DNA of 64,000 nucleotides from Centropus unirufus (GCA_013397695.1 VYZI01001052.1:18335-82334); one strand, 5' to 3'; shown: positions 32,801 to 48,303, counted from the stretch's first letter. The notes: generated from the sequence alone by a model not told the origin. Translations and numbers: made by a program.

Positions 32801-34070
32801 ACTAATTCATTTATAAAATAACCACAATCTACCCTACAAATACAATTGATTTTTTCCTTGAGTGTTTTCAAGATAAGAGGAAAAAAAAAGAAAAAACAAA
32901 CTCAAAACAAAACAAACAAAACAAAGCAAAGCCAGCACCTCACTATGTTATTTAGCTAGTCAGTGGAAGATTATGGAATGTTTTTTCAATCTGACAGAGC
33001 AATTTTCTTACTGTCAAGTAACATTGATTGAAAAAAAAGATTTTAGAGTGAGCTGGTAATAAAAATTGTTTGCAGTTTCCATGCGAAGAGACAAACACTT
33101 AAGTATGACTCCTTTTATACTAAATTTAGATCAAACAGCACAGAATGAAAGTTCTATTTTTCCTTTCTGTGCACTCTTATTCAAATGCAGGCTATTTATC
33201 TCCTACTCAGGACCCCAGACCGATTTCTTATGCTTCTTTAAATTGCATACTCATACTTCACCAAACTAGAACCTCATTTCCGTGCATCATCACAAAACAT
33301 GCCCTGACTTCCTTCATTGCCTAGTAGTAAAGGTGCTAGTGCAGATTACAGAAGATCCTACAAAATGTCAGAGTATTTTCCAATACAAAAATCTTCAAAA
33401 TAAAAATAGCTCACCTATAACTTAAGAAGTCATTCCTAAAATTTTATAGCGGAGAAAAAAACTTAATTTTTTTCTTGTAAAGGCTACATAGTAGAAAAAT
33501 AGACTAGATATTAGAAAACTATATGTAAATTAGATGTTCAGATTGCAGGAAGGGAATAATCAGGATAAGACGATTGTTCAAATTTAACTGAAAGACTAAA
33601 CTAATTACAGTTAATATTGTTAGCATGGGGGAGACCCATAGAAGTTATAAACTTTTGATTGAAGCATGCTATCTATCTTCTAGACAAAGAATGATATTTC
33701 AGACATTCAGGTAAGGACTCTAAATATTCATAGTAAAATCACCATACAAAGATCAAAAGACATTAGTCAAGTCTTTGGTATGCTGTAGCTATATTTATGA
33801 TAGAGTCTGATTCAACAATTATACAGTTTATACAATAGGGAAGAGTTAAGATGTCAAAGGACTGTCAAGAGTAATGAAGCTTGAATTCTTGTAGATATCT
33901 ACTTCAACTAAGCTAACAAAAATATACTGATAGATATTTCAGTATTATGACAATAAAATCTCCTAAAAAAGTACTTTGTCTTCTAATCTGTCACCTAATA
34001 CTACAGATCCTACCCTCATGCTGGAAGAAGAGTCAGCTAGAGCAGAGATACACTACAAACTATCTGACTA

Positions 34071-34440
34071 GCCTGTTCCAGAAAATCCTTTCTTATATTT
34101 AAGTAAAATTTCCTGTGTTTCCATTTGTGCCTGTTGCCTCCTCTCCTCACTGATACTTATAAGCCACTGGTTCTGTTTCCTTTATTCTTCCCATCAAGTA
34201 TCTGAAGACAGGGATAAGACTCCTCTAAGCCCACTCTTCTGGCTGAACAGTCTCAGCTCTTTCAGCCTCTGAGATTCTCCAGTGAGAATAATATGAGAGA
34301 TTCTCCAGTGCCATAATCATCTTTGCGTTCCTTTGCTAGTCTAACCCCAGTTGTCTACAAGTCTCCACTACAATGGGTATCCCAGAACTGGACAAAGCAC
34401 TCCAGATGCTGACTGGAGGGAAAAGAGCATTTCCCTCAGT
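34071..34440 (-). mobile_element. CR1 LINE fragment
   Basis: Minus-strand CR1: the stretch with CTGAACAGTCTCAGCTCTTTC, then TCATCTTTGCGTTCC, then CAGAACTGGACAAAGCACTCC follows CR1 order in reverse sense. Diverged, with a short internal duplication near 34266-34312. Confidence 0.82.
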
Positions 34441-37099
34441 ACTGTTCTGAAAATAGTATTTCTCCAGGTTTATTTGTGGAACCTATGTACAAAAAAATCT
34501 TGAATGTCAGTCCTGCTACTTTTTGACTGTTCTTAGTTAAATAGAGGTAGCTTCAAAAAACTTTGTTACCTCTCACACAGTCCATACTTTCAAGACTTGA
34601 CAAGATGAGTTTGTGCTACCTAGATATGGCTCAGAGACCGTGTTGTCTGTGACTGTAGAACTTACTAAGGCTGGTTAGAACTTCGGTAAAACCACCAATT
34701 TGAAAAATATTGCTACATTCTAGGGTGAACAAAAGGCTGGGAGAAGTGGCTCTCCTGCCTGGAATAACTTCTAAATCTTTGCTAGCCAGAAAAAAAAGGA
34801 CAGAAAATTGACAGCCTGAAAAATCTAATTCCTTTCCACTTCTAAAAGCCTTTGGATCAGAGATACTCCTCTATCTAACTGTTGTGCTTCTCTCCACCCA
34901 TTTCTTGGATGAGAACCATCAATAGTACTACTAGTAGTAGGACATAGGAAACCCAGTTATGATCAGGATTTTGTTCTACTAAGTTATGTAAAATATAAAT
35001 TTTGTGTTGTTTCAGTTGAAGGTAAAGAAGAAGCAGGTAAATATAGAAAGGCATAGAAATATTAGGGATATATATACAAAAGTGTGGAAATGTAACCCTA
35101 TTTGTAACTCTCGGAGTTACATATAAGCCATCAATACAGAAAATCTACATCCTACCTTTCCAGTGGGGATATACATCTTATTAGATGCGAACTATCAAAG
35201 GTAGTTCTAGCCCTTGATGCTGAGTGAAGAGAAACAAGATGCCAAAAGCTTGCCTGCGAAAACACACAGTAGGCCCAGCTCTGCACCCAGCCTATGCAGC
35301 TACACTGTTACTCTTGAGATATTTGAAGAATATGGGCAAGAAGTAAGCATGTAAGCGATCCTGGGTTTATGCATTGTGTTGCTCGGATTTACAGACTCAG
35401 CACACCCTGGAGAAGGAATGTGTTGTTAATATTGAATTATACTAATTACGAGCTCACCTACATTTGAGGAAGGTATGAATAAAACCAAGAATTGACAGTA
35501 CTCACACATCGGTTTGGAAGACATAAAGGAAGAAATTCAAAACATGATTAACTGGCTTGCTCCAAAGTTTACTTCAGGAGAAATCTCTGTAGATGTTATA
35601 ATGTTTCCTTAGAACTGGCTAATACAGTACAGAATTTCTCTCTGTTTCATTTTATTTAATTTGGAGAAATATTTTAGAAGATAAACTAATCATCATGTAA
35701 ACTTTGTCCAGTTGAACAGACAGGCAGAAAGTTATGTTGAAATGTTCATGCTTGTTAACTATGAAATCAAAATAATGTGCCAAACAAACTTATACAAGGA
35801 TCAGTCCTAGACCTGGTGAAATTTTATTTATGAACTATATAGCACACAAGGCAGGCAAAGTGCTATGGATACAAACAAGGAAAGAAAAGCTAGAATGACA
35901 GAGGATAGTTTATGTATTGAAAAAATGTCTGAAAAATTGGACACACTGTCTTAAAAATATGTCAGATACTTCACATGGAAAGAAATATATCAGTTTCATA
36001 GATGCTGGACAGTAGCAGTTGAGTAGATCTATATATTCAGGTTATAGTTATAAGTTTAAAATTAATTAACAACAGTGTGTTACTAGGTATTAGATTAGAA
36101 CACAATAACGACATTTGCATCACAGATGAAGAAGATCTTCCTCTGTAGTCAGGAATGTTATCGTCTAGGTTGGAGTTTTAGGCCTAGTTTTTATTATTAA
36201 ACCTCAGGTAATGAGAAGTGATGAATAAGAGAATGCACAGAAAAGAGCAACAGTAATTGTTAGAGAGATCTAAAATATATTCCCATATGGAAAGGCACAT
36301 ACTATTGGAGAGCCCTGATTCAAAAAGAAGGCTGTAAATCTGGAAGTTCTCCTCAGACACTAAAAAAATATGGAAATAAAAGAAGTAATCTTCCTTCAAT
36401 ATGTATTGTAGGAAACACAAGAAGTAATATTCTTCACTACAGCAGCAGTATGGAAATAATTTCTAAAAGGGAGTAGAGTGACACATTAGAAAATGTTATT
36501 TAGGAAGAGAGTGAGATTTCCAGGAATCCGTGAGAATGAGCAACTATCAGAAATACAATATGTTCAGTTGACTCCTGATGATGGGTAGAGAACAAAAACT
36601 GCTGATATCTAGGTACTGGTAATTATTACATAACTATAGATTAGAGGGAATCTTGGTGGATGGAATAGGAGTGCAGGGTGTAATACGCTTGGTATTTAGA
36701 AAAGTTTTTGGAACCACCTCCCATGGCCTTCTTATTAGGGATCTGAAGGAGTATGAGTAAGATCAACAGACTATTAGATGTTTGAATTTGACAGTAGAAA
36801 GAGGCCAAAGGGCTGTAGTTAACAGCTTAGTGACTGCGGGCACTCAGTAAAGAAAAGAATGTCCCAGAGCTGAATGAATACTTGATATTCATTGATGTTA
36901 TCAGTAAAGACCCCCATAATAAAAGAAAATGTACCTTAAGTATGTGTGAATGATGCAAAGTTAGAGAGGGTAGAGACAAAGTGAGACATTCAATTAAAAG
37001 GAACTTAATAAACCTGAGGTGTGGAACAAATGGAATCTTGTGTAGTTACAAATTAAATCTTGGGCAGTTTGTCAAAGAAGTGCAAAGTTCTTCATATGA

Positions 37100-38900
37100 A
37101 ACAGAGCAGCTACCTGTATCAGCATGGGCCAGGAAACAACCGGTCTGACTTTGACAGAACATGGGGGTTATGTTCTCATTTGCTGCATCCTTAAAGACAA
37201 GTTTGCTGTCATGTCCAGAACCTTAGGAAAACCTGTAAACAGCTGGGGTGTCCAAACAAAGTATTTGGTTTTCCAACAAGCTATTACTGTAACAAAGACA
37301 ATGCACAGCAGTAGTGTCTGGAGACACACAATGAACGTCATCATTCCAGACTTGGCTTCCTCCAGAAACACACAAGTGCAAGACAAAATTCAGTACATTC
37401 CCATAGGGATGCCCACAGTAGATTCATTACTTGGAAAATCATGCCTCAGAGACACTGTTTAGACGGGGCAATAATTCAGCTGCTGTTAAGTCCTTACAAC
37501 TCTACGAGAGTTGGCAGAGTTCAGTGGGAAAACTTACTGCCCAGTGTAGCTCTGCAGGAGCCAACACAAGGAGAGGAACTGATCAGTCTTGACTGTGTAG
37601 CAAACATTGTATTTACAATGTTTTAAAGTTACATCCCTTTATCTTAACCAATAGTCAATGTATCATGACACCAGTGCCGCTTCAAGTTCCAGGTTAGAAA
37701 GAAGTCTAGGGCTAAGAGAAGCAGTCATGTGCCAGCTGTCGTTGCTGATTAGCTGGTTTGCTGTCCCTTGCTCAAATGCAAAAGTAGATTTGCATGATGT
37801 GGTATAGAGCCCCGAACTCCATGGACCACATTGTTCCTGGGAAAACCACATGGAGTGCCTGTTGGAGAGGTCTGACAGGGCTTTATTGTCTCTCTAGGAG
37901 AAGCCCAGGGCCCAGGAAGAAAACAATATGGGCAAAGGGGCATGCCTGCCCCCAGTTGCAGGTTATTGACCCTGTCCCTTCTCTCACATGTCCTAAACCA
38001 GCATGACGAATTAGGTGCAGTACTATCTTCCCAACATCTCAAACCTGATATAGGAGTTCCTCCAGTCTTTCTTCACAGACCTATTTAGCTACAGTAGGTA
38101 TTCAGTGTGCTACCAGCACCCTGCCCATGCCAAGGGGGCAGACAGGCTCTAGATGGGGGCAACTGCCAGGCTGCAGTCAGAAGTCATAAGTGGATGATTT
38201 CTAAGACTGATAATGAAGGAGAGACCTGTGTATCTTACTAAGGCTGAATATTGTGCATGGTGTGGAAGGGATGAGGCCCATGCAAGCCATCACCTTCTGA
38301 GGCAGAGTAACACATCACACTCAACTCCAGGGCCATGCTAGGCTGGCCATGAACAGTTGTCCTGACAGCTGATAAGTTCTTGTGTGAGAGAAACAACCCA
38401 GAAAGTGTATTTTTGCAGTCCAAGTAGAAAAATCACTGATTTGAAAGGAACCCTGGAACATCTGGACTGGTGAGGAGGAGGTGTGAGTGCTGACAGGGCC
38501 ATGCAATTGCCTGGGTGTTGGGGCCTGCCAAGTAAAACATTCTTTCGGAAGTGCGTGTACAGTGTCCCTTCCTGCAATCTGATGTTGTGGAGACTAATCC
38601 TGTGAAGTTGTTTTCTATGAAGAAATAGCAATGAGCTCCTGCTGATTTGCAGAGCAACACAGCAGTGACTCAGACAACATGCACTTGCCCGTGCCCACAG
38701 CTGGTATGGTGCATGGGAAGAGAGATGACTTCTCAAAGATGTCGTCTCTGTGTGGATCATCATCTGATCTATAAGAAGCCACTCTCTGTGCATGGCAAAC
38801 TATTGTCGAACGTCAGCTGAGGCTGCTGGGCCACAACAGAGATCTCACAATTTACCAGTCCTTATGGAGTTTCTGCACTTGACAGCAAGAAGGTTGGAAA
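37100..38900. other. Unassigned stretch with several open frames
   Basis: Base composition is more balanced than in the flanks. There are several open frames of 60-151 codons on both strands, including a plus-strand 112-codon frame (37124-37462) followed by a 61-codon frame in another phase (37441-37626). I recognise no family, splice pattern or repeat. A decayed mobile element is plausible but not shown. Confidence 0.3.
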
Positions 38901-41900
38901 CTGTCCAAAACCAGGGCAGTAGCTCAGCCTCTTGTATCTTTTACTGAGAGAAGCCTTTAAATAAAAAGATGAGAATGGAACTTTCTACCTCCGACTGCTT
39001 CATATAGTAGGGAAGGGGGAGGAGAGAGATTAAATTAGTTATCAAAGAATTCATCAGACTAAATTAATGATCACAATTGCTCTATACCTCTTCTAATATC
39101 TGTCAAATAAATAGACATGATCAACACATCGGGAAGCTAATAGATGTAATATTTAAACGTTAGGTGACATTGTTTGCTAGTTTTACTTAAGCAACATAAA
39201 CCACTTCTGCAAATAGGCCAGTGCCAGGAGATTCCTTCCAAATGGCATATCCACATGATTCAGGACTCAGCCTCAAGATCAAACCTTTCTGTGATTAAAA
39301 TATTTCTTGCCAAATTAATGTGGTCTGCTTCATCTCAGTAAGCACAACTTTGTAGCATAGCTTACATGCTGCACTGATGGTGGGCTATGTGGGCATGGGG
39401 ATCTAGAGAATGAGGACTGCTGGGGTAGATTTAGAAGACTGAAGTTTGCCAAAAAGTCAGATCTTGTGGAATGCACTGCCTTACCGACATGTAGAGACAG
39501 GTCCCAGTTGACCCCATCACCATGCTGTCAGAATTGAATACTCTTCATTCATTCTTTTAGATATTATGCATAAGGAGAGTTTAATGTTTGATATAAATTT
39601 CCTTATTGAGTGTATTTGGCATTACATGGGATTTGATCTAGCAAAGTGATACCTCAGTGTAGTGAAACGGCATCGCAAGCATGATGTGGTATTTGCAATG
39701 TGGAGTCACATCACAGTGCAGGCAAGGTTCTCACTAGTGTTCTCTGTGTGCTTGTTACAACCCTGGGTGTCCCCTGTCACAGGGAAGGAACATGTTGGTT
39801 GAAACCGTCTTAAGACCATCGATCTCTTTAAGCTTTTTTTTTTTTTATTGTTCATTTTTCATAGTTTGTGTTGGGCTGAATCATATATACACCATTACCT
39901 CTCCCCACCCCACACAGTGGTCTGGCTTGATCAGGAAGATAATATTCTTTGTTAGTTGTCTGAAGAAACTTGATGATTCACTGGTGCAGCTACTTCATTT
40001 AAGATCTGGGTAGCCCATCTGTCTCCCTGGAGTTAAGTGCAGCTTTCTTTACAGTACATTGCTGCTCAAGCTCATTGTCTTTTTGTCCTCCTCCTCTAAG
40101 CTCTCCTCCACATTGGGGATGTGCTGGTCTGTCAAAAGTGCCCAGATTTTCAGTACAAGGGAAGAATTTGTTTCTTTCTTCCGGATTGTCCAGATGAGAT
40201 CTACTACATTTTCAGCATAGCAGATCACAGTAGTATGACCACATTGCAAAGCAATAGTACCTGTCACATTCACAAAGGACAGATCCTGATTCCATTTTTC
40301 CTTTGAACGTTAGAGAATACTTTGAATCTGGAATGAAGCAGCAGCTGCCAATGAGAAGAACACACAAAGAACATGAAGACCTGCCCTATATGCATACAAA
40401 GTTCAAAACTACTAGTTTGAAAAAGATCAATACCTTTTCAGAATGTTTACTCACATATATTCTACCAATATAATGACTGACAGGATTTGTCTTTTCCAAT
40501 ATTGATCTGAAACTTGAAGCCTCAAACTCTGTTAGTATTTAATAAATGATTCTATTAAAGTCAGGATTAAATTAATAACTATATGTTCTAATTACTCACC
40601 CTGAGATTATTGATGAAGACACAATACCCTACAGGAGCCCTATAATATTGGGCTAGACTTTAAACACATATGAAAAAGAATCACATGAATTACCAAGAGG
40701 ACATAAAATTAGAATATAAGCGAGCAGCTGAAAACTTACAAATGTACATAAAAAGATCGTGGATATAGAGAATGTTTTCAGTACACTAAAGTCTTAGTCA
40801 TTTGCCTTTGTCTCACAGAGTTAAATTTGTCTTTATTCCATCTTGTTGTGAGTCTACCCTCAGCCTACATATGTGCTAAATGAACAAAATTTTTAGTGTC
40901 CTTGATTGAGCACTGTCACTAGTAAGTATGGCCAAGAGTTTGGACGGGGAAGCATGGTATATTAAAATTTAATCTTCTGCCACTACAGATGCATTAGAGA
41001 GTGAAGAAAATAAAGTCATAATTTAAAAATAAACCACAACTATTCTGGAATCCTCTTTTAAGTTAGTTACAACAGAAAAGGCCTGAGTTTGGTTTTCTGA
41101 CCTCTTGGTTCTATATTGACAGGATCCATAGCAAGCATAATGCATTTTTTTTTAAGCCCCAGTATCATACTTAGCTTACCTGTTTCTTCATTCCAGGAAG
41201 AGAAACGAGGTATGGTTAATAATACACCAAATCTAAGGAGACTCCTCAATACACTTGTGCATTCCTCAAAACTTCTGCAATAGGAATCACAGTAGTTACA
41301 GCCTAGGCAAAAGCTGTGAATGGCTCTGCTAGGTGAAAGACAGTACTTGAGTAGAAGAGTTCAGTTGGGTTGCTGTAGATTGGAAGAGAGGAAAAGCAAA
41401 GATCATTCCTACATTTCTTCATGTACTCCTTTTCTGAAGTCATGCAGATTAGCTAAGGAGAAGAAAAAATAATAAAAAAAAAATTAAACATCCTCCCAAC
41501 ATCCCAAAAGACATATATTTTATATTGACCATGAAGACATCTAGACACAGTTTTAGAAACAATATCTGAGATGTCAGGATAATGAATTCTTCTAAGCTTT
41601 TAATGTGACTGTAGAAATAAAAAATTCCTTTGTTTTACAAAAGGTATATATGCCATCCCATTCCATCCTTATTAAACAGATGAAGGGAAGCTATTCCTCT
41701 CCGTTTAGTATCACAATAGAGATAAACTACTTATTATATGTTCTAGTATAGCACAATTTAAAAGAGTATTAAGAAATTATGATTGTGTTTCCTACATAAA
41801 AAAACAAAGGAGAATTTATTCCTTTTTTCTTCAAAGTATAATGGAACCATTCTTTACATGTTAGTCTAGTAGGTATTCCACCTTTGGGTGTTCTCATACT

Positions 41901-42680
41901 ATGTTATTTTTAACATCTTGAGAAAAGGACTGCTCCTTAATTTCATATATACTAATTTACTATCTCACCTTTTTCTAGTGTAGATTTTGATCCATAAATC
42001 AACAGCTAAAGAATGAAAAGTTTGATCTTCAGCACAATAGAAAGGTGATTTTCTTATTAATTCAGGTAGCAGAAATTTATATATATAGTTATAGTAAAGG
42101 ATTTTTTTTTTCTTAAAAAAAGAAAAAGGGAAAAAATCCCCAGAGCAATAATTCTAAATGAGACTATTTAGTAAAAATCACAATTTAATATAAAGGTAAT
42201 AACATAAACCAGAGAATATTCCATCTTCTGGTTAGTATGTGCTTATGGACTCAAAATAACTCACGTAAAAAACTGCTAAAAAGTATGACATTTCACATTT
42301 AAAAATTGGGAGGTGGAAAGCAAAACACAAACCCAACAGAAATGAAAGCCTGGCATCACAGACAATGTGGAATATTTCCCTAAGTCAGAATAAACTGCCA
42401 AAACATTAAAACTCTGGCTAAAAAGTTTGAATATAAATAAAAAAAAATGGCTAATGAACAATAGCATGAAACTAACAAGCAATTAAAGAAATTTTAAAAT
42501 ACTCTTTGCAGGAAACTAAAATACACACGTGCATAGCAAATCTGTTTATGCAAATCCAAGGAAAAGGGGGAAAAAAATCTCTCCAGTTTTTACCAAGGTG
42601 TATGTCGTTGAGAATCCTTTTGGAAAGCACTTTATTTTTAATTTTTTTGTTAACTTAGCAGACTATGCGAGTCTGCTTAA

Positions 42681-43160
<480 letters not shown>

Positions 43161-43192
43161 AGCTTTTATTTCCTTCACCTCGACAACTCAAA

Positions 43193-43235
43193 GGCTCTTT
43201 TCAGAGCCACCCCACTTCCTCTACGAAAAGAGCTG
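43193..43235 (+). terminator. H4 3' stem-loop and downstream element
   Basis: Stem-loop 43193-43208 (loop UUUC); AAAGAGCTG 43227-43235. Confidence 0.95.
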
Positions 43236-43239
43236 CGAC

Positions 43240-44780
43240 ATTTTTTTGCCGGAAAAAACACTTTAAAGCGCAATAACGAATTTTCAGCGCTTGTCGGAAC
43301 TGTTGCAAATCGACTGCTAAACGGGGCTTTGTTATTGATTAGGTGCGAAATAACTAAATGTGTCTGTGAATCTTATTAAATGTTTCTTTTTTTGCTTTTG
43401 TCCTTTGAAATTCCTTTGCGATTCCTGGATCCAAATGAAGAATGCTTGTAGTTATAATCAGACCTGAACGTTTCCTTTTAATCTTTGCTGATTTAGCATC
43501 TTTACCTGCAAAATTTCCTGTGTCTTTTTTCAAGTTTTTATGTAGTTGAGAGATAATTTTTTCATTACGAAGAAGAGAGGAAAATAATTTTGTCACCTTG
43601 GGAAAAATGTAAAGAGTCTTTGATATGAACTTGTTTTTTTTCTATTGTTTTTAAATAAATTTTCTTTACTGTAATCTGTCTTCGGTTCCTTGTTAACCTA
43701 TTTTTGTTTTAAAATCCATTTTAGGAGTTAATATAATATAGTCCTATATTTTGAGGTGGTGGGAGTTAAAGGGGTATGAACATGAACAAAATTTATGTTC
43801 TCGGCGGCATATTTTGAAAGAAAAGTCAAAGTGAGCCTTGTGTGAAGGCTTTTATCTTTCTGGCATAGAAAGAAGAGCAGGAAGCATTTGTAAAGCAGTG
43901 ATGTGTTGCCTTCATTGTCAAGTGGAAAGGTGAATAAACAATCCAACTCAAACAATGTCCATGTGAAAGCACCAAATAATCTTTATTCACCAATAGGGAA
44001 AAAAAAACAACAAAAAACTCCCACTTCTTAAAATTTATCTGAAACTATTAGTAGCCCTTAACCACTCGCAAAACATTAGCTAGCAATACATATTCGTGGC
44101 CGTTTGTTTTTCTCACAGCCTTAACTACAGTAGCAGAAAATTAAATAATGAAGTAAATCTCCATTCCCTTTAAAGCTCTTCGTTTTGCAGTATGTTCATT
44201 GTTTAAGTATTCACAAAGTCACAATATTACTTGCTGATACTTAAGATCCCTTAAACTGATTTTCCTAGAAAAAAAAAAAAATACGAGAAAAAGAGCGAGT
44301 TTTAAAGAGGCACCTCGATTGTTACGTCTTGAAACATACGTGTTCCAGTTAAAGATTTGCATCATAGTTTCTTAAGTGCCTGCCTGTGTTTTGTGGTACC
44401 AGGGGATCTTTCATTTGTGCGTTTGAGAGTTAATGTGCCTCTTACAGAAGGAGCCTCAGAGTGAGGTATTGAGGCCTTTTCTGCTTTTGCAATCAGCCAC
44501 TAAGGGTAAAAACACACAAAAAAAAGCCCCCAAATCCCCAAAACCAAACACAAAACCGCCACCGCCCTAATTCCCCCAAACCTTAAAATAATTTATGAAC
44601 AGCTCCTGAATTTGTCTCCACACGGTATTTAATTGATCGGGACCCACCCTGGCGGAGAGGGAAGTGAGCGCTGTGGCTGACATACAGCCCCCCCACCAAG
44701 GTTTTAACTCGCACCGAAGAAACGGAGTGGAGGCGGAGGCGCCAGCGAACTCGGCATCTTTGGGCCCAGGATGGGATTCT
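43240..44780. other. Intergenic between H4 and H3
   Basis: AT-rich, no gene seen. From about 44560 it becomes more GC-rich as it enters the H3 promoter region. Confidence 0.55.
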
Positions 44781-44788
44781 CACAGTAA

Positions 44789-44843
44789 CCAATGAGAGTC
44801 ATTTTCCTCTCATCCAATCAGAGACGAGACGGCTCTATAAAAG
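44789..44843 (+). promoter_or_regulatory. H3 promoter
   Basis: Two CCAAT boxes (44789-44793, 44814-44818) and TATAAAAG (44836-44843), 67 bases before the start codon. Confidence 0.93.
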
Positions 44844-44906
44844 GAGGCGCGGCGAACGAGAGAGTGCTCAGTGGTGTTTGTTTTGCCTTGGCTGTGCAAC
44901 TGCTCA

Positions 44907-45320
<414 letters not shown>

Positions 45321-45359
45321 GTTTCTAGCAAGCGCATCTTGCAGACTCGAAAACCCAAA

Positions 45360-45400
45360 GGCTCTTTTAAGAGCCACTACATCCACAATAGAAGAAGCTG
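45360..45400 (+). terminator. H3 3' stem-loop, weak downstream element
   Basis: Stem-loop 45360-45375 (loop UUUA) is normal. The downstream element reads AAGAAGCTG (45392-45400), one change from the AAAGAGCTG seen at several other genes. Confidence 0.9.
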
Positions 45401-45404
45401 TAGC

Positions 45405-48300
45405 ACTGTTTTTCAATGGGCATGTTTTACAAACTACAAAGCCATTATTTTTATATTGTAGCCCCACAACCTCTTTTGAGTTTGTTTTAAATTTCTTATC
45501 ACTCATGGCCTGCATATAAACGTTTTATCTTTTATAAGCGCCACGCGACTTGAAATTGATCTGCATTTCATCATGTTGCTTTGCAAACACTGAAGGGGGG
45601 TAGTGACAGGCACTTCACAAACTGGCTGGACGAGAGACAAAATTGGAGCAGTGTAGGGAGGGTATTAATGTTAGCTTAAAGCACCGCGAACAGAATATCT
45701 TGTGGAACACAGGGGTTTACGTCACTGATTGTACTGGGCTCAACAGCCATGAAGGATTAGTAGGGAAGAGGGCAGGGATAAACTGCTGTGGGATGCCCTC
45801 GCCTCAGGAACTCTGTTCCTTGAACCTTACCAGCTGGCTATGTCTAGGCAAGTGCAGAAACTCCCCTCAGCTCTTTGGAAGCGTTAGTGCTGAACTGGGC
45901 TAAGACAATCTGTTTGAAAGAGAATTGCCACCTTGCTCCAAGATTAGCTAATGCCAAAAGCAAGAATATCTGTCTCAAAAGGTCAGTTTTGAGGCTGGTC
46001 TCAGAACAATGGATAGCAATGATGAAGAAAGGGTGTGTGAGGCTTTTTTGCCACAGTGCAGAAACATGTGACAAGGCCAAGAAATTATAAAGAAGCACTG
46101 CCTGCAGGAACATTGATCAAGCCTGTGTGGATTTTGTTACCACTAGCAATACAAACCTGGAAAAGTAATTAATATATAATTTCCTAAGTTATTTTATTGT
46201 TGGAGTGCTTTGTTTTGCTTATTTGTCTGTGTGTACTTCTAATAAGAGTTTTATTAAAATTTTGGGATAAAACTTTGTAGGGTCTTCCAGTAATGAGTGT
46301 ATGTGTATTTGTCTTCTAATGTGCACTTTCCTTGACAGCAGACACAAGGTTTTTATGCAGGCTGAGTTGTCATATTTCTGGATTCAGATTTCTAGGATTC
46401 TTCAGAAGATGCATGTGTACATATCCCTGCCAGTATGCAGCTTTCAATCGTCCCTGTAATGACCCATCTTTGTTTGAATTGTTATGGTGGAACATTAAAA
46501 TAGGAAGGTAAAATTAGGCCTCATAGTTATTTTTCTCCCATAATTTTGGGAAACTTCTTTCCACCTTCCCTTTATCTGCTATGTCACATCCCAGCTGCAA
46601 CCTGGGATGTAACGTTAGCAATTAGAGGGCATATGTTATCCTTAGAGACTTCTGAGCTCTGTTTGCATTCTTCCTGATACTCACTGTACTATGGACACAT
46701 TTTTTCAGAGGCAGCACTGATAGGATGAGAAAAGAAAGGAGACACATTTCCCAAGGGCAGCAATCAGTCCAGATTCAGGTTTGGGGCTTTATTTCCTTTT
46801 TTCCTTTTTTTTTTTCTTCCACATAAAGTCCCCTCCCCCAGATAGGTTTGTTTCTTTATGGTCTTTTTTCAAAACCAGGCAGAGAGCTGCAGTGTTTCCA
46901 AATGATGAATGAAACAATTATGCTGTCTTTAGTGAAAAGAGGAGCTATCTCTCTATTTCTTGTACCTACCATGTCTTACTGCCTGTTCAGTATTTCTCAG
47001 TCACACCCTAAAAAACTTCTTGCAGGGTTCCCCAGGTGCAGTACTTATAACTGGATATTCATTTCAGGCTGATTTGGGTGGTAACATTTACAGGATCATA
47101 TGGGATAGGCCAAGCTCCATTATCAAGGGCAGAGGAAGTGGTGCTGTGACAAAGAAGGAAAAATCAGGAATCTTAATATTTGTAAAGGAAAAGATGACTC
47201 CTCCGAAATATTAAAATAGCTACAGTCTGCATGACTTGATAGAATCAACCAAGAAACTGAAGTGAACTAAAGGCTAACTGCAATTTTCCAATTATAAAAA
47301 ACTTTCATGAATAAACTTAATTGTACCTTTTCTTTATCAAACACAAACCACTTGTACATAATTCTCAAAACCACATAAGCATAACACCTAGAGGCCACTC
47401 CAAGGTTACAGTTGCCTATGCTTGTCAGCGGCTTTCCTTCCCCTCAGCTCATTAGGTTTCAAAACAATAGCAATGAAAATTTCTATGTAGGTTTTGTCTC
47501 CACTTATTTGTAAAATGGCAGGGCAGGCTTCCCTAGGAGCAGCCAGCAGCATCTCTGCTTTTACAGGCTTTTTCTCTTCTACTTCACTCTAAATCACAAT
47601 TAGACTAATTTATGTATCTCCCCATTTTTATCCCTTGGACCAGGCTTATCTTGTTCACATTTTGGGGTTTTTTTCATCTCATATAGAGGTACAGATCTTC
47701 TATCTAGTGCTAGGCTTTTCAGAGTACTTGTATGAACAATGACAGTGTATTTACATCACCTTTCCTTTAATAAAAACCTGTTTGAAACTGGTCTTCCAAC
47801 ATCAACTCTGGTTATGCCTTCTATATTGCCCTAAAGTGAATAACTGCACTGGTCAAGAAATATTGCAAATGTCGGTTTTCTACAGAAAGTATCAAGGAGG
47901 GGGAGGGGAAGAACAATTACCATGGGATTTCCTGCATCTCCTAACTTTGTTTTAGCTACAACTGTTATTAAATTTACAGTTATTTTTTATTCTCCATTTC
48001 TAAGCACTCCTTTTTCAGATACATGTAGTTACTTTTCCTGTACAATTAAGACTGTACAGCCCCACTATGACAAAATGCAAGTCTGCTAGAAAAATTAAGG
48101 ATTATAAAATGACTACTTAGAAGGGCTCATAAACAAATTTTGACTGCAATTGTGAAATGTCAAAAGCCTCTGGACAAGTGTACAGAAAGCAGCTAAGCAC
48201 GGAGCTAGCAAGGGTGAAGGTCAAGATAAGTCATAAGAGTACTAGTACTTTCAAAATCCTCAAAAATCACACTACCTTGAAAAATTGTAAAAACACCGCA
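45405..48300. other. Centre of the mirror-image H4-H3 set
   Basis: About 2.9 kb between the two H3 3' ends. No gene, stem-loop or recognised repeat. T-rich tract near 46795-46818. Confidence 0.5.
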
Positions 48301-48303
48301 TCG

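Larger units (their letters stand above)
29840..42540. other. Long gene-poor spacer
   Basis: About 12.7 kb of mostly AT-rich sequence with no histone gene, stem-loop or recognised protein gene. It holds a T17-18 run at 32561-32578, a CR1 fragment at 34071-34440, and a less AT-rich stretch at 37.1-38.9 kb with several longer open frames that I cannot assign. It separates the first and second halves of the cluster. Confidence 0.55.

Noticed and set aside
42548..42555. Isolated octamer ATGCAAAT as a trace of a lost H2B
   Set aside because: Octamers also occur by chance in this AT-rich DNA (for example near 10503 and 44355), and no H2B remains or TATA accompany it.
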